Shown: piece by piece, positions 53,054-63,785 of the stretch
Layout of the letters: every line of letters starts with the position of its first letter
How positions within the stretch are numbered: the stretch's first letter is position 1
Assembly (NCBI RefSeq): GCF_009828925.2
Contig: NZ_WUTY02000001.1
Coordinates: 4,680,492-4,744,491 of the forward strand
DNA length: 64,000 nucleotides
DNA from: Methylicorpusculum oleiharenae
GTDB taxonomy: Bacteria; Pseudomonadota; Gammaproteobacteria; Methylococcales; Methylomonadaceae
Direction: 5' to 3'
Notes under the pieces: generated by a model
Seen by the model: the letters and a program-made list of their open reading frames with translations, nothing else
Told to the model about the DNA's origin: nothing
The model's database searches: none
Program-made: the position numbers and the translations under genes

Positions 53054-54163
53054 ATGAAAATCAGTAAATTTCTATTGCTATCACTCTGTTTAGTCGGAGC
53101 TGCCTGCAACCCGGAAAAAAAGCCCGAGACAATCGACACCCATGAGGTTATCAATCCCATCGTTAAAGACACCAGCTACGATAGCGAGTATGTGGCCGAA
53201 ATTCAGTCGGTGAAATATGTCGAAATCAGGAGCCGAATTAAAGGCCACATCGAAAAAATTCATATCGATGAAGGCCAGGCCGTCAAGGAAGGGCAACTGC
53301 TGTTTACCCTGAGTTACATGGAATTCGAAAAGGAACTGCAAAAAGCCAATGCCGCGCATAAAAGCGCCCAGGCCGATTTAAAGGCGGCGGAAGTCGAGTT
53401 GAGAAATGTCAAACGGCTCCTGGAAAATAATATCGTTGCGGAAGTTGAGCTTGAAGTGGCTAAAGCCAAGGTAGAGGCACTGAGGGCCGACAGGGAAGAA
53501 GCGGCAGCCAACCAAGAACAGGTTGCCTTGAATCTCTCCTTCGCCCACATCAAAGCCCCGTTCAACGGTTTCGTCAATCGGATTCCCAACAAAGTCGGCA
53601 GCCTGATCGCTGACGGCGACATGTTGACCTCGATTTCCGACAATCGGGAGGTCTTTGCTTATTTCAATCTCTCCGAAATCGACTACCTCAATTATGTGTC
53701 GGCTAACAATAAACAAGCCGATAAAGTTAGTTTGAAACTGGCCAATCAAGCCCTTTACCCTCATGCCGGAAAAATAGAAATGATCGAAAGCGAGTTCGAT
53801 CATGCTACCGGCAATATTGCCTTCAGAGCCCGATTCCCTAATCCCGATGCGCTGTTAAAACACGGCTCCAATGGCAAAGTCGTGGTTAATAAACGTCTCA
53901 AGAATGCTTTGTTAATTCCTCAAAAATCGACTTTTGAAATTCAGGACAAGCTTTATGTCTATGTCGTCAATCAAGAGGGTGTTCTACAACAAAGGAATAT
54001 TGTTCCAAAAATGCGCTTTCCGGATTTTTATGTGATCGAATCGGGATTATCGAAAGAGGAGCAAATCGTTTACGAAGGTGTCGAGATTTTAAAAGATGGA
54101 GAAAAAATACATTCTAAGTCAGTCGATTTAGCTCAGGTCATGTCATCCAGTAGCCGCAAATGA
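53054..54163 (+). CDS. RND efflux periplasmic adaptor (AcrA/MexA family)
   Basis: The lipobox LVGAAC gives a modified Cys at residue 18. The membrane-fusion pattern follows: a lipoyl half (VEIRSRIKGHIEKIHIDEGQ), a coiled-coil hairpin (about 90-155), the second half FAHIKAPFNGFVNRI, then the beta-barrel and membrane-proximal domains to residue 369. It links the inner pump to the outer channel. First gene of a three-gene operon. Confidence 0.92.
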   Translation: MKISKFLLLSLCLVGAACNPEKKPETIDTHEVINPIVKDTSYDSEYVAEIQSVKYVEIRSRIKGHIEKIHIDEGQAVKEGQLLFTLSYMEFEKELQKANAAHKSAQADLKAAEVELRNVKRLLENNIVAEVELEVAKAKVEALRADREEAAANQEQVALNLSFAHIKAPFNGFVNRIPNKVGSLIADGDMLTSISDNREVFAYFNLSEIDYLNYVSANNKQADKVSLKLANQALYPHAGKIEMIESEFDHATGNIAFRARFPNPDALLKHGSNGKVVVNKRLKNALLIPQKSTFEIQDKLYVYVVNQEGVLQQRNIVPKMRFPDFYVIESGLSKEEQIVYEGVEILKDGEKIHSKSVDLAQVMSSSSRK

Positions 54164-54180
54164 AGGAGTAAGAAAGCATC

Positions 54181-57100
54181 ATGATGACTGCCAAATTTAT
54201 TCATCGCCCCGTATTATCTATCGTCATATCCATTTTAATCACCTTGATGGGGTTGTTGTCATTATTCCAACTGCCCGTTACCCAGTTTCCCGATATTGCT
54301 CCTCCCGAAGTCAACGTGACGACCAAGTTTATCGGCGCTAATGCTGAAGCCTGCGTCAAAGCAGTGGTCACGCCACTTGAACGCGCTATCAACGGCGTAC
54401 CTGGGATGGCCTATATGTCGTCCGTGTCTGGAAATGATGGCGTCAGTGTTATCCAGATTATTTTTAAAGCCGGTACCGATCCAGAAGTCGCCTCCGTCAA
54501 CGTACAAAACCGTGTGGCATCGGTATTGGATGAATTGCCTGAAGAAGCGATCAAATCAGGGGTCATTGTCGAGAAAGTGCAAAACAGTATGTTGCTGTAC
54601 GTCAATATTCTCAGTAATGACCCCACGCTGGATGAAAAATTTCTCTACAACTTTACCGACATCAATGTGTTGCGGGAGCTTAAAAGGATCGAAGGCGTCG
54701 GTTTCGCTGATATCATGGGAGCGAGGGAATATGCGATGCGTATTTGGCTAAAGCCTGACAAATTGCTGATGTACAACATCTCGCCTACTGAGGTCATTGA
54801 AAAATTGAGGGCTCATAACGTCGAGGCCGCACCAGGCAAAATAGGTGAAAGTTCTGGCCGTGATGGACAGTCCCTGCAATACATTTTGAAATACACCGGC
54901 AAGCATAATACCCAGGAAGCTTACGAAAACATGGTCCTGAGCGCTAAGGATGACGGCGAGATGTTACGGCTGAAAGACGTAGCGGAAGTGGCTTTCGATT
55001 CGCAAGATTACGATGTACTTTCCAAGGAAAACGGCCAACCTTCCGCCGCTATCATGTTGAAACAGCGGCCCGGCAGTAATGCTAAGGAAGTGATCAGCAA
55101 CATCAAAGCGACCATGGCGGAAATCAAAGCCAACTCGTTTCCACCGGGTATGGATTACAGTTTGAGTTATGACGTATCCGAGTTTCTGGATGCGTCCATC
55201 CATGAGGTGATTAAAACGCTGGTGGAAGCGTTCGTATTAGTCGCCTTGGTGGTCTTTATTTTCTTACAGGATGTGCGCTCCACCATCATCCCCATTTTAG
55301 CGGTCCCGGTATCGCTAGTCGGAACCTTTTTCTTCATGAATCTGATGGGTTTTTCACTCAATCTCATCACCCTGTTTGCGTTGGTACTGGCGATTGGCAT
55401 TGTCGTTGACAATGCTATTGTGGTTATTGAAGCCGTGCATGCCAAGATGGAACACTCCCGTGTCGGACCTATGAAAGCTACGGAGCAAGCCATGCGCGAA
55501 ATCAGCGGGGCGATTATTGCGATTACGCTGGTGATGTCGGCGGTTTTTTTACCTGTGTCTTTTATGGAGGGCCCTACCGGGATATTTTACCGGCAGTTTT
55601 CCTTGACCATGGCGTTTTCGATTGTTTTGTCCGGCATTACCGCGTTAACCCTGACACCGGCACTTTGCGCCTTGTTTCTTAAAAATAGCCATCACGATGA
55701 ACACCAAAAAAAATCCGGCTTGCAGAAACTGTTTGCCGGATTTAATCACTGGTATGACGGACTTGCCGCGAACTACAAGAAGCTGATCAGTGCGATAGCC
55801 AATCGCAGGGTCATCACTTTTGGTCTATTGCTGGCTTTTTCGGCGGGGGCCGGACTGATAGGTATCAATGTGCCTTCGGGCTTTATTCCTCAAGAGGATC
55901 AAGGCACCATTTACGCCAATATCACCACACCTTCCGGGGCCACACTGGAACGGACTGAAAAAGTCGTGAATGAGGTGCAAAAAATTGCATCCGCTGTCGA
56001 TGGTGTGAATTCGGTTTCAAGTCTAGCCGGCTTCAGTGTGCTTTCCGATGGTACCGGTGCGGTGTACGGTATGAATCTGATCAGTCTTAAAAATTGGGAA
56101 CAAAGATCCGTTTCCGATAAAGACGTTATCAGCACTCTGGAAGAAAAAACTCGACACATCAAAGATGCCGGCATCGAATTTTTTACGCCGCCTCCGGTGC
56201 CAGGCTACGGTAACTCCAGTGGCTTTGAAATGCGCTTACTGGATAAAACCAGTGGCAGTCTCGAACAATTGCAGAAAGTAGCTGACGCATTTGTTGAAGA
56301 ACTCAACAAACGCCCTGAAATCGTCAATGCCTTTACGACTTTCAACACTCGTTTTCCGCAATTTGTCCTGCACATCGATGGCGATAAGGCCGCTCAAAAA
56401 GGCGTCACGGCCGACAATGCCATGAGCACCTTGCAAACCCTGATTGGCAGCGAATATGCGACCAATTTCATCCGTTTTGGTCAGATGTACAAAGTCATGG
56501 TGCAGGCACTGCCTGAATATCGTGCGGAACCGGATGATTTGATGAAGTTGTATATTAAAAATGAGGCCGGCAAGATGGTGCCGTTTTCCGCCTTTCTGCA
56601 CGTCGAAAAAGTCTACGGCCCGGAGCAGGTAACGCGCTACAACATGTACACGTCGGCGATGATCAATGGCCAACCCGCAGAAGGCTATAGCAGTGGTGAG
56701 GCCATCGCGGCGATCAAAGCCGTGGCGGCACAAAAACTACCGAAAGGCTTTGGTTACGACTGGGCGGGATCATCCAGAGATCAGGCACAAACGGGTAATC
56801 AGGCTATTTACATTTTCGTGATATGTCTGGTATTCGTTTATCTGCTCCTGGCCGCGCAATACGAAAGCTTTCTATTACCCATGCCCGTCATTCTGTCTTT
56901 GCCCATCGGGATCTTTGGTGCTTTATTCATGCTTTGGGTGATGGGCCTGGAAAACAACATCTATGCACAAATTGCCATGATCATGTTAATAGGCATTCTG
57001 GGGAAAAATGCCATTTTGATCATTGAGTTTGCCACCTTGCAGCACAGACTGGGAAAGACACCATTAGAGGCAGCTATTGAAGGTGCAGCATTACGTTTAC

Positions 57101-57339
57101 GGCCTATTTTAATGACTTCATTTGCCTTTATTGCCGGCTTGATTCCTCTGATGTTTTCCTCCGGTGCCGGCGAAATCGGCAACAACACCATTGGCTCCGC
57201 AGCAGCCGGGGGTATGATTTTTGGAACCCTATTCGGGGTCATTGTGATTCCGGGCTTATACGTAGTATTTGCCAACATTGCCGAAAAATATCATCGTCGA
57301 GGCAAAAAAGAAGAAGCCCCCTTTACTGAGACTATTTGA
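54181..57339 (+). CDS. RND efflux pump, inner-membrane permease (AcrB/MexB, HAE1 family)
   Basis: The 1052 residues are the family's usual length, with twelve helices in two halves and large periplasmic loops. Motifs: FIHRPVLSIVISILITLMGL at the start, FPDIAPPEVNVTTKFIGANA, and GIVVDNAIVVIEAVHAKM near 405 with the proton-relay Asp pair expected in helix 4. It exports drugs or other amphiphiles by proton antiport. AGGAG lies upstream; the second ATG (54184) may be the real start. Confidence 0.94.
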   Translation: MMTAKFIHRPVLSIVISILITLMGLLSLFQLPVTQFPDIAPPEVNVTTKFIGANAEACVKAVVTPLERAINGVPGMAYMSSVSGNDGVSVIQIIFKAGTDPEVASVNVQNRVASVLDELPEEAIKSGVIVEKVQNSMLLYVNILSNDPTLDEKFLYNFTDINVLRELKRIEGVGFADIMGAREYAMRIWLKPDKLLMYNISPTEVIEKLRAHNVEAAPGKIGESSGRDGQSLQYILKYTGKHNTQEAYENMVLSAKDDGEMLRLKDVAEVAFDSQDYDVLSKENGQPSAAIMLKQRPGSNAKEVISNIKATMAEIKANSFPPGMDYSLSYDVSEFLDASIHEVIKTLVEAFVLVALVVFIFLQDVRSTIIPILAVPVSLVGTFFFMNLMGFSLNLITLFALVLAIGIVVDNAIVVIEAVHAKMEHSRVGPMKATEQAMREISGAIIAITLVMSAVFLPVSFMEGPTGIFYRQFSLTMAFSIVLSGITALTLTPALCALFLKNSHHDEHQKKSGLQKLFAGFNHWYDGLAANYKKLISAIANRRVITFGLLLAFSAGAGLIGINVPSGFIPQEDQGTIYANITTPSGATLERTEKVVNEVQKIASAVDGVNSVSSLAGFSVLSDGTGAVYGMNLISLKNWEQRSVSDKDVISTLEEKTRHIKDAGIEFFTPPPVPGYGNSSGFEMRLLDKTSGSLEQLQKVADAFVEELNKRPEIVNAFTTFNTRFPQFVLHIDGDKAAQKGVTADNAMSTLQTLIGSEYATNFIRFGQMYKVMVQALPEYRAEPDDLMKLYIKNEAGKMVPFSAFLHVEKVYGPEQVTRYNMYTSAMINGQPAEGYSSGEAIAAIKAVAAQKLPKGFGYDWAGSSRDQAQTGNQAIYIFVICLVFVYLLLAAQYESFLLPMPVILSLPIGIFGALFMLWVMGLENNIYAQIAMIMLIGILGKNAILIIEFATLQHRLGKTPLEAAIEGAALRLRPILMTSFAFIAGLIPLMFSSGAGEIGNNTIGSAAAGGMIFGTLFGVIVIPGLYVVFANIAEKYHRRGKKEEAPFTETI

Positions 57340-57346
57340 TCACCCA

Positions 57347-58774
57347 ATGAAACGTAAAATTTATTGCAGTGTTGCCATTCCTTTATTTTCATTCGCTTTC
57401 AGTGGTTGTTCACTCAATACCGATCTGGCTATCCCTGAACAGCCAATACCTGTAAGTTTTCAAGGTAAGTCGTATACCACGAGCATTGCCAACATTGACT
57501 GGCGGCAATACTTCAGCGATACGCTGTTGTTAAAGTTGATCGATACGGCCATCGGCAATAATCATGATCTGCAAATAGCCTTGCAACGCATTGAATCATC
57601 ACGCTCCAGCGTAAAATTGGCTAATGCGGCCATGTTGCCCCAAGTCAGTTTGAATGTCGGCGGTGGCGTGCGTAAGTTTGGGCTTTACACCATGGACGGT
57701 GCCGGTAATGCGACGACTGAAATCAGGCCTGGCCAACTCGTTCCCGAAAATTTGACTGACATCTACCTGGGTCTACAGTCATCTTGGGAGATCGATGTTT
57801 GGGGCAAGTTGGAAAACCAGCGCAAAGCGGCCGTTTCAAACTACTTATCCAGCATTGAAGGTACCAATTTCGTCATTTCCAATCTGGTGGCCGATGTCGC
57901 TATTTACTACAACGAACTGTTGGCCTTGGATAATGAACTGGATATTGTCCAACAGACCATCAGAAAACAGCAGGAAGCTCTGGAGATCATCAAACTGCAG
58001 AAAGAAGCTGGCCGAGCCAATGAATTAGCCGTACAGCAATTCCTCGCCCAATTACTGGAAACGCAAGTGCTGGAAGATCAGGTACTGCAACAAATCAGTG
58101 AAGCTGAAAATCAGATCAACTTCTTGTTGGGGCGTTATCCTCAGCCAATTGAACGAGCGAAATCCGTTTTTTTCGAAGCCGGTCCGCAAGTCACTTTATC
58201 AGGGATTCCATCTCAATTATTAACCAATCGGCCTGATATTCGTGAAGCGGAATTTCAGGTCGAGGCCAGCAAATTTGACTTAAAGGCAGCCAAGGCAGCC
58301 TTTTATCCGAACTTCAATATCACGGCCAGTTTGGGCTTTCAGGCCTTCAATCCTGAATTTTTATTTACTTCACCCGCGTCATTGGCTTATTCCTTAGCCG
58401 GTAATCTGGTTGCGCCCATTATCAATATGAAATCATTGGAAGCCGCTTTCAATACCGCGCAAGCCAATCAGTTGACGGCCATGTATCATTATCAGAAAAC
58501 CATTCTGAATGCCTATGTCGAGGTAGCCAACCAACTTTCCAGCATTAAGAGTCTGAAAATAATCAGCACGCTAAAGAAGCAGCAAAGCGAAGCATTGACA
58601 GAATCGGTCGAAGCATCCAACGCGCTTTACAAAGCAGCCAGGGCCAGCTATTTAGAGGTGCTCATTGCACAACAAAGTGCTTTGCAATCTAATCTTGAAT
58701 TAATTAATGTCATCAAACGGCAACGAATGGCGACTATCACTATTTACAAGGCCTTGGGGGGCGGCTGGAAGTAA
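57347..58774 (+). CDS. Outer-membrane efflux lipoprotein (NodT/OprM-type TolC family)
   Basis: The Met at 57347 opens a lipoprotein signal with Cys at residue 21 (FSGC). Two TolC repeats follow, with IDWRQYFSDTLLLKLIDTAI, LQSSWEIDVWGKLENQRKAA and LTNRPDIREAEFQVEASKFD in the expected places. The gene begins 7 bp after the pump stop; longer forms overlap the pump and lose the signal. It completes the tripartite efflux system. Confidence 0.9.
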   Translation: MKRKIYCSVAIPLFSFAFSGCSLNTDLAIPEQPIPVSFQGKSYTTSIANIDWRQYFSDTLLLKLIDTAIGNNHDLQIALQRIESSRSSVKLANAAMLPQVSLNVGGGVRKFGLYTMDGAGNATTEIRPGQLVPENLTDIYLGLQSSWEIDVWGKLENQRKAAVSNYLSSIEGTNFVISNLVADVAIYYNELLALDNELDIVQQTIRKQQEALEIIKLQKEAGRANELAVQQFLAQLLETQVLEDQVLQQISEAENQINFLLGRYPQPIERAKSVFFEAGPQVTLSGIPSQLLTNRPDIREAEFQVEASKFDLKAAKAAFYPNFNITASLGFQAFNPEFLFTSPASLAYSLAGNLVAPIINMKSLEAAFNTAQANQLTAMYHYQKTILNAYVEVANQLSSIKSLKIISTLKKQQSEALTESVEASNALYKAARASYLEVLIAQQSALQSNLELINVIKRQRMATITIYKALGGGWK

Positions 58775-58823
58775 GAGCTGCCAACTGCAGATTTGGGTTC
58801 GGTAAAACGAGTAATTACCTTAA

Positions 58824-60928
58824 CCTAACTTCGTCACTCAAACCTCTCTAAGTCATTGATATTTTGTTTTCTGGCGATTTTTTGAAAAAAAGTCCTTTAA
58901 AATCAATGGCCAATTTTGTCAATCTAATGTAGTGCCATTATTTTTTACGCTTGGTGTTGATTTTCTGCACCGGTTGCCGCACGCTATCGGCATGTATATT
59001 CGAAAAACTAAAACAAAAACCCTGGATGATGGCGAAGCCTACTTTACCTACCGACTGGTTGAATCGGTGCGTGAAGGGCAGCAGGTCAAACAGCGCACCT
59101 TGCTGAATCTCGGCAAAGACTTTGCCCTTGAGTCTCAGCATTGGCCGTTGTTGACGGCCCGAATAGAACAACTGCTACAAGACGCGCAAGCGCAGCAAGT
59201 CGAAGTGTTTGCCCTGGCGAATGAGATCAGCGTATTACTGGAAACCGCTGCCCAACGATACAGCCGTTTAATCGTGCATAAACTGGCGCAGCCGGTTGAG
59301 CCTTTGGCAGCGGATTATCAGCGCGTGGACATCAACCGCGTGGATGCGGTTGAAAGCCGCAGCATCGGCGCGGAAACCTTGGCCTTGCATGCGGTCGATC
59401 AATTGCAAATGGAGCAGAAGCTGACCGCGCTGGGGTTTAATGGTGTCGATCGTGCAGCCGTCTTGGGCAGCATAATCGGCCGCATGGTGTCACCGGGCAG
59501 CGAATCACACACGCATCAGTGGTTACAGTCTTGCAGCGCGCTGGGGGGAGTTACTGGATCACGACTTTGGCAGCACCAGCCTGACCCGGTTGTACAAGGT
59601 AAGCGACCAACTGCTCAAGCACCAGAGCGCATTGGAAGGCTTTTTGGCGGATCAGGAGCAAACACTGTTTGATCTGAACCGGTGTATCGTTCTGTACGAT
59701 TTGACCAACACCTACTTCGAAGGCCAGTGCGCCGGCAATCCGAAAGCCCAGTTTGGGCGTTCCAAAGAAAAACGCAGTGATTGCCCCTTGGTGACACTGG
59801 GCTTGGTGCTGGATGGCGATGGCTTTCCGCTCGGTAGCCAAGTCTTTCCTGGCAATGCCAGCGAACCGGCCACCCTGAAAACCCTGCTGGAAGGCCTGCA
59901 AGGCAAAAACCCGTTAGCGACGCCTAAGCCCGTCATTATCCTGGATGCCGGCATTGCCAGTGCCGACAATATCGCCTGGTTAGTCAAGCACGCTTATCGC
60001 TATATCGTGGTCAGCCGTGAGCGTCAGGTTAAAGACCCGCGCGAACAGGACAGCGCGCTGTTGATTCGCGACACAGGCCGTAGCCAGGTCCGGGTTTACA
60101 GGGACCTCGATGCGGACAGCGGCGAAATCCGCCTCTATTGCTACTCCGAACAGAAGGCCAAAAAGGAGCACGCCATCCGCAACCGCTTCCATGAACGCCT
60201 GGAAGCCGCACTGACTCAATTGCAAGCCGGCTTGAGTCAAAAAGGCACGGTGAAAAACTATGTCAAAATCCTGGAACGCATCGGCCGCCTACGCGAAAAA
60301 AACAGCCGCGTGGCCCAAGACTATCAGATTGACGTGACTCCGGACGCCGCGCACAAAAACGCCGTTGCCATCGCCTGGCAGCGTCAAGCACCTAGCGCTG
60401 AAAAAGACCGCCAATGCGGGGTGTATTGTCTGCGCAGCAACATGCCGAACTGGTCGGAAGAACAGTTGTGGACCACCTACGTCATGCTCACCGAGATCGA
60501 AGCCACCTTTAGAAGCCTGAAAACCGAGCTGGGCTTGCGCCCCGTGTATCACCAGAAAGAAGACCGCGTCACCGGGCACCTCTTCATTACCCTACTGGCC
60601 TATCACTTGGTGCACACCCTGCGCCATCAATTAAAGCTTAAGGGCATCCATTTGAGCTGGGACAGCATTCGCACCCTTATGTCCACTCAACAACGGGTCA
60701 CGCTCATTTTGCCCACCGACGCACAGACCCTCATCTATCTGCGCACCACGACACGCGCCGAAGTTCAGCAACAAGAAATCTTCGCCGCGTTAGGCATCAA
60801 AGCCGATCCGCTAGGCAAACGTAAAACCAGCGTGAGCTGCAAAAAATCCGTAGTGCCAACTGACAGCGGATAAAATTTTTAACTGATTGAAATAGCAGGA
60901 AATTGTGTTTTTAGGTGACGAAGTTAGG
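58824..60928 (+). mobile_element. IS1634-family insertion sequence (about 2.1 kb)
   Basis: The terminal repeats CCTAACTTCGTCAC at 58824 and the complement of GTGACGAAGTTAGG at 60915-60928 are perfect. TTAA flanks both ends (58820-58823, 60929-60932); as TTAA is palindromic it may be duplication or part of the repeats. Confidence 0.8.
58992..60873 (+). pseudogene. IS1634 transposase with frameshift at a G run near 59545
   Basis: The first frame (MYIRKTKTKTLDDGEAYFTY to LQSCSALGG) and the second (ELLDHDFGSTSLTRLYKV to the end at 60873) join in-family if one G is removed from the six-G run at 59542-59549. DDE positions lie in LYDLTNTYFEG, IILDAGIASADN and TEIEATFRSLKTELGLRPVY. The C-terminal part is intact. 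A homopolymer lesion may also be a sequencing error. Confidence 0.8.
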
Positions 60929-61014
60929 TTAAATAACAACGGCTCTATGTGAAATACAATTGAGATTATCACACAAGACAACTTGCCCAAACAATCAAAA
61001 GCAATGAGCGCATT

Positions 61015-62046
61015 TCATCTGTTCTCTTCCCCAACGCGGGGAAGATAAAGCTCGACATATAGAACTCTCATGGTAGCAAAGAATGGAGGAGCAAGGAAAA
61101 CTCCCATAATTCCAAGCCACGATCCCATAAGCAAAATGAAGATCAAAAGCGGCACTTCAGGAAGTTCAACTTGGCCTTTCATCAACATCGGAAGAATGAT
61201 GTTGCCTTCGATCTGTTGGACCACAACAAAAACGGCAATAACCCACAGCACAAGTGAAGGCTCAGATGCCAACGTAATAATTGATGCGCAACCGACAACG
61301 ATCAGGGTTCCAAGGTACGGAATGATCCCAAATACTGCTGTGAGAAGACCCCATACGGCCCAATAATCGACCCCCGTAATCCATAAACCAATGCCTGTCA
61401 TGAACCCCAAGATGAGCATGTCGATCATCTGTGCGCGAAACCAGAGTCTCAGGGTTGTGGCGCATCGCCTGAGGACAGAGGCCACTTTCATTTGATGATT
61501 ATGAGGAAAGGCACGAAGAACCGCCGCGAAATAATCATTCAAGGACACTGCTGTGTACAGACTTATGATCAAAGCAAATAGAAGTCCGCCTATTGCGGTG
61601 AAGCTGGTTTGTAGGCCCTTAAAAAAATGTGAGACAAGGCCTTGTGCAGTGGCGCCGACATTCAGAGCTTCAAGCTGAGCCTGAAGCCAGGGATATCTCA
61701 TGAAAAGTGACGAAAATCGACTGTTTAGATTCGCTGAAATTTCTGGTGCGCGCTTGGAAAGGCTCTCTACTTGGTCCGAGACCAAGTACCAAATCCCGAA
61801 GCTTGCTCCGCCAATAATAACAGCAATCACGACAAAACAAAGAAGAGCACTCAGGGCTCTGGGTATCTTAAACTTGCGTCTTGCAAACGAAAGGATTGGC
61901 GCAATTAGTACTCCAATCCCGATTCCAATCAGCGACACTATGACAATTGAAAGTGAGTAGTAAAAAAGAAGAAGCGCAGCTATCGAGAATATCCCAACGA
62001 GGATAAGCTTCACTTTCATCCAAAATTCTGAGTTCGATTTTTCCAT
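61015..62046 (-). CDS. AI-2E family transporter
   Basis: The 343-residue protein has seven to eight helices and the PF01594 pattern: YSLSIVIVSLIGIGIGVLIA near the start, LRLWFRAQMIDMLILGFMTG, FGIIPYLGTLIV, and the conserved EGNIILPMLMKGQVELPE. Family members move small solutes or autoinducer-2; the substrate is not predictable. The frame also opens at GTG 62049; ATG at 62046 is preferred. Confidence 0.88.
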   Translation of the reverse strand: MEKSNSEFWMKVKLILVGIFSIAALLLFYYSLSIVIVSLIGIGIGVLIAPILSFARRKFKIPRALSALLCFVVIAVIIGGASFGIWYLVSDQVESLSKRAPEISANLNSRFSSLFMRYPWLQAQLEALNVGATAQGLVSHFFKGLQTSFTAIGGLLFALIISLYTAVSLNDYFAAVLRAFPHNHQMKVASVLRRCATTLRLWFRAQMIDMLILGFMTGIGLWITGVDYWAVWGLLTAVFGIIPYLGTLIVVGCASIITLASEPSLVLWVIAVFVVVQQIEGNIILPMLMKGQVELPEVPLLIFILLMGSWLGIMGVFLAPPFFATMRVLYVELYLPRVGEENR

Positions 62047-62049
62047 CAC

Positions 62050-62768
62050 ATTCAGGGAGGTTCTGTTGCATTAACTTCAAAAACGCATGTTTAGCCGAGC
62101 AAGAATGCCAGCTCTTCAAACTGGACGGATTTATTCTGTCAAGGCAATATTGCTGGTCGGTTTTGGACGGACGTCAACAGATTATTACGCTGTTTAGCAA
62201 ACTGCAGAGTCAGTACCTAATAGTGACGTGCCTGATATAGCAAACGGCCGTGTGACAGTAACGAATGGGGTTATTCCAAACGGATAAGCGGTGGGTGTGA
62301 CCTCAATTTTTGGCTTCGTGTCAGGCTGCACGTCAAGAGCACCTTGACGACACTGTCAACATCGACACCACTGCGTCCAGAAAAAACATCACCTACACTA
62401 CGGGACCTATGACCCGTACTGACTCAAAATGCCATGAAATAAGGGGTTAATCGGAGATTCATTGAAATAATTAGGTTCAATATTATCATAAAAATGCCGC
62501 GCAGTATTATCTCAAACCTTGGATTCAAGTTATATGCAAACTAAATTAGTTAGGAATAATTTACGACAGAAGTTTCCCAATAATTTCAAAACGAGACTTT
62601 CATTATGCTTGGGCTGAAGTGATTATCGATGGGCTTTCTGTAAACTTCGGCAAACCCATTAACAGCCAAAAGTTTGGATACCCAAAATAGAGTAAAACAA
62701 AGCCAAAAATTATAGAAAAAACGTAAGCGTCCATCCGAGCCACCTATTCGTGCTCGACTTGACATGGT
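62050..62768. other. 720 bp without recognisable genes
   Basis: I see no coding sequence, repeat or RNA here. It separates the AI-2E permease from transposase remnants. Confidence 0.5.
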
Positions 62769-62960
62769 TTAATTCAAGCGGCTGAACGGCAACAGTTCGT
62801 CGATCCGGCTGTTGGGCCAGATGGGTAGTTTTACCAGGGTTTCATTTAACCAAGCGGCGGGATCAAGGCCATTGAGTTTGGCGGTGCCGAGCAGGGTTTG
62901 GATGTCAGCGGCCCGTTGACCGGCACGCTCGGATCCCGCGAACAGCCAGTTTTTTCGATT
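62769..62960 (-). pseudogene. IS66 TnpC C-terminal fragment
   Basis: About 60 residues match the IS66 C-terminal domain: NWLFAGSERAGQRAADIQTL, LNGLDPAAWLNETLVKLPIW and RIDELLPF. The fragment begins abruptly at about 62955 within REP-transposase sequence and is the only IS66 part present. Confidence 0.75.
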
Positions 62961-63253
62961 ATGCAAAGCTTTGCATAACAAAAATAATTGTAGTATTGCA
63001 AATAGTAACGCCCCAGCATTTGCATGGCTTTGCCCAGGCTCTGTTCGTGATGTGGGGTAATGAGCAGATGCTCATGGTTAGTCATTAACACATAAGCATG
63101 AACAGAGCATCCATGCTTGTCACAGGCCAATTTCAACTTTTCAAGATAGAAATTGTAATCAGCATCAGCGCAGAAAGTTTCTGCGCGATTATTACCTCGA
63201 AGAATCACATGTTGTGGTTAGTTGGGGATAACAAATCTGGGTAAACGTGCCAT
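62961..63253 (-). pseudogene. REP-associated tyrosine transposase (RayT), truncated with early stop
   Basis: ATG at 63253 starts MARLPRFVIPN, then TAA replaces the usual Tyr codon, then PQHVILRGNNRAETFCADAD and the HUH-like SVHAYVLMTNHEHLL with catalytic Tyr region QMLGRYYLQYYNYF. The coding sequence is cut at the junction with the IS66 fragment. The palindrome GGGGGTCTGACCCCC at 63313-63327 is of a kind often seen beside RayT genes. Confidence 0.7.
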
Positions 63254-63327
63254 GGCCTGCTCTTTGGTCGAAAAAATAGGCCTCCTACGACGCTAAAAAC
63301 CTTAAATCAATCGGGGGTCTGACCCCC

Positions 63328-63393
63328 ATTGATCGCAGTGTGCTTGAAGCCAAGCAACATATGGCATCACGCGGCATTGAGGTGCGTTTATAG
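63328..63393 (+). pseudogene. 3' stub resembling hisF
   Basis: The frame ending at TAG 63391-63393 reads [21 protein letters not shown], similar to the last residues of imidazole glycerol phosphate synthase HisF (EAK...L...GIEVRL). Its TAG overlaps the GTG start of hisI, as in normal his operons. Upstream the similarity stops at the GGGGGTCTGACCCCC palindrome. The rest of hisF is not in the window. Confidence 0.5.
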
Positions 63394-63785
63394 TGACAGG
63401 CGATTGGTTGGATGAAATACGCTGGACCAGCGAAGGTCTGATACCGGTCATCGCCCAGCAGGCCGATACCGGAAAAGTGTTAATGTTTGCCTGGATGAAT
63501 CGTGAGTCGCTGGCATTGACGGTCGAGGAAGGCTATGCGGTCTATTGGTCCCGGTCAAGAAACCGGCTTTGGCGCAAAGGCGAAGAATCCGGGCACAGAC
63601 AGAAAGTCATTTCACTTTACCTGGACTGTGATGAAGATGTTATTTTATTAGCCGTTGATCAGCACGACGGTATCGCCTGTCATACCGGGCGGCACAGCTG
63701 TTTTTACAGAAAACTGGTCGATGGTCAATGGCAGGCTGTTGATCCGGTACTAAAAGACCCTAAAGCGATATACAATCATGAATGA
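63393..63785 (+). CDS. hisI: Phosphoribosyl-AMP cyclohydrolase
   Basis: HisI opens the purine ring of PR-AMP in histidine synthesis. The 130-residue protein has [20 protein letters not shown] and the metal-binding [20 protein letters not shown] followed by HTGRHSCFY with the zinc Cys residues. GTG at 63393 is the start consistent with the family length and the overlap with the upstream stop. Confidence 0.95.
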   Translation: MTGDWLDEIRWTSEGLIPVIAQQADTGKVLMFAWMNRESLALTVEEGYAVYWSRSRNRLWRKGEESGHRQKVISLYLDCDEDVILLAVDQHDGIACHTGRHSCFYRKLVDGQWQAVDPVLKDPKAIYNHE

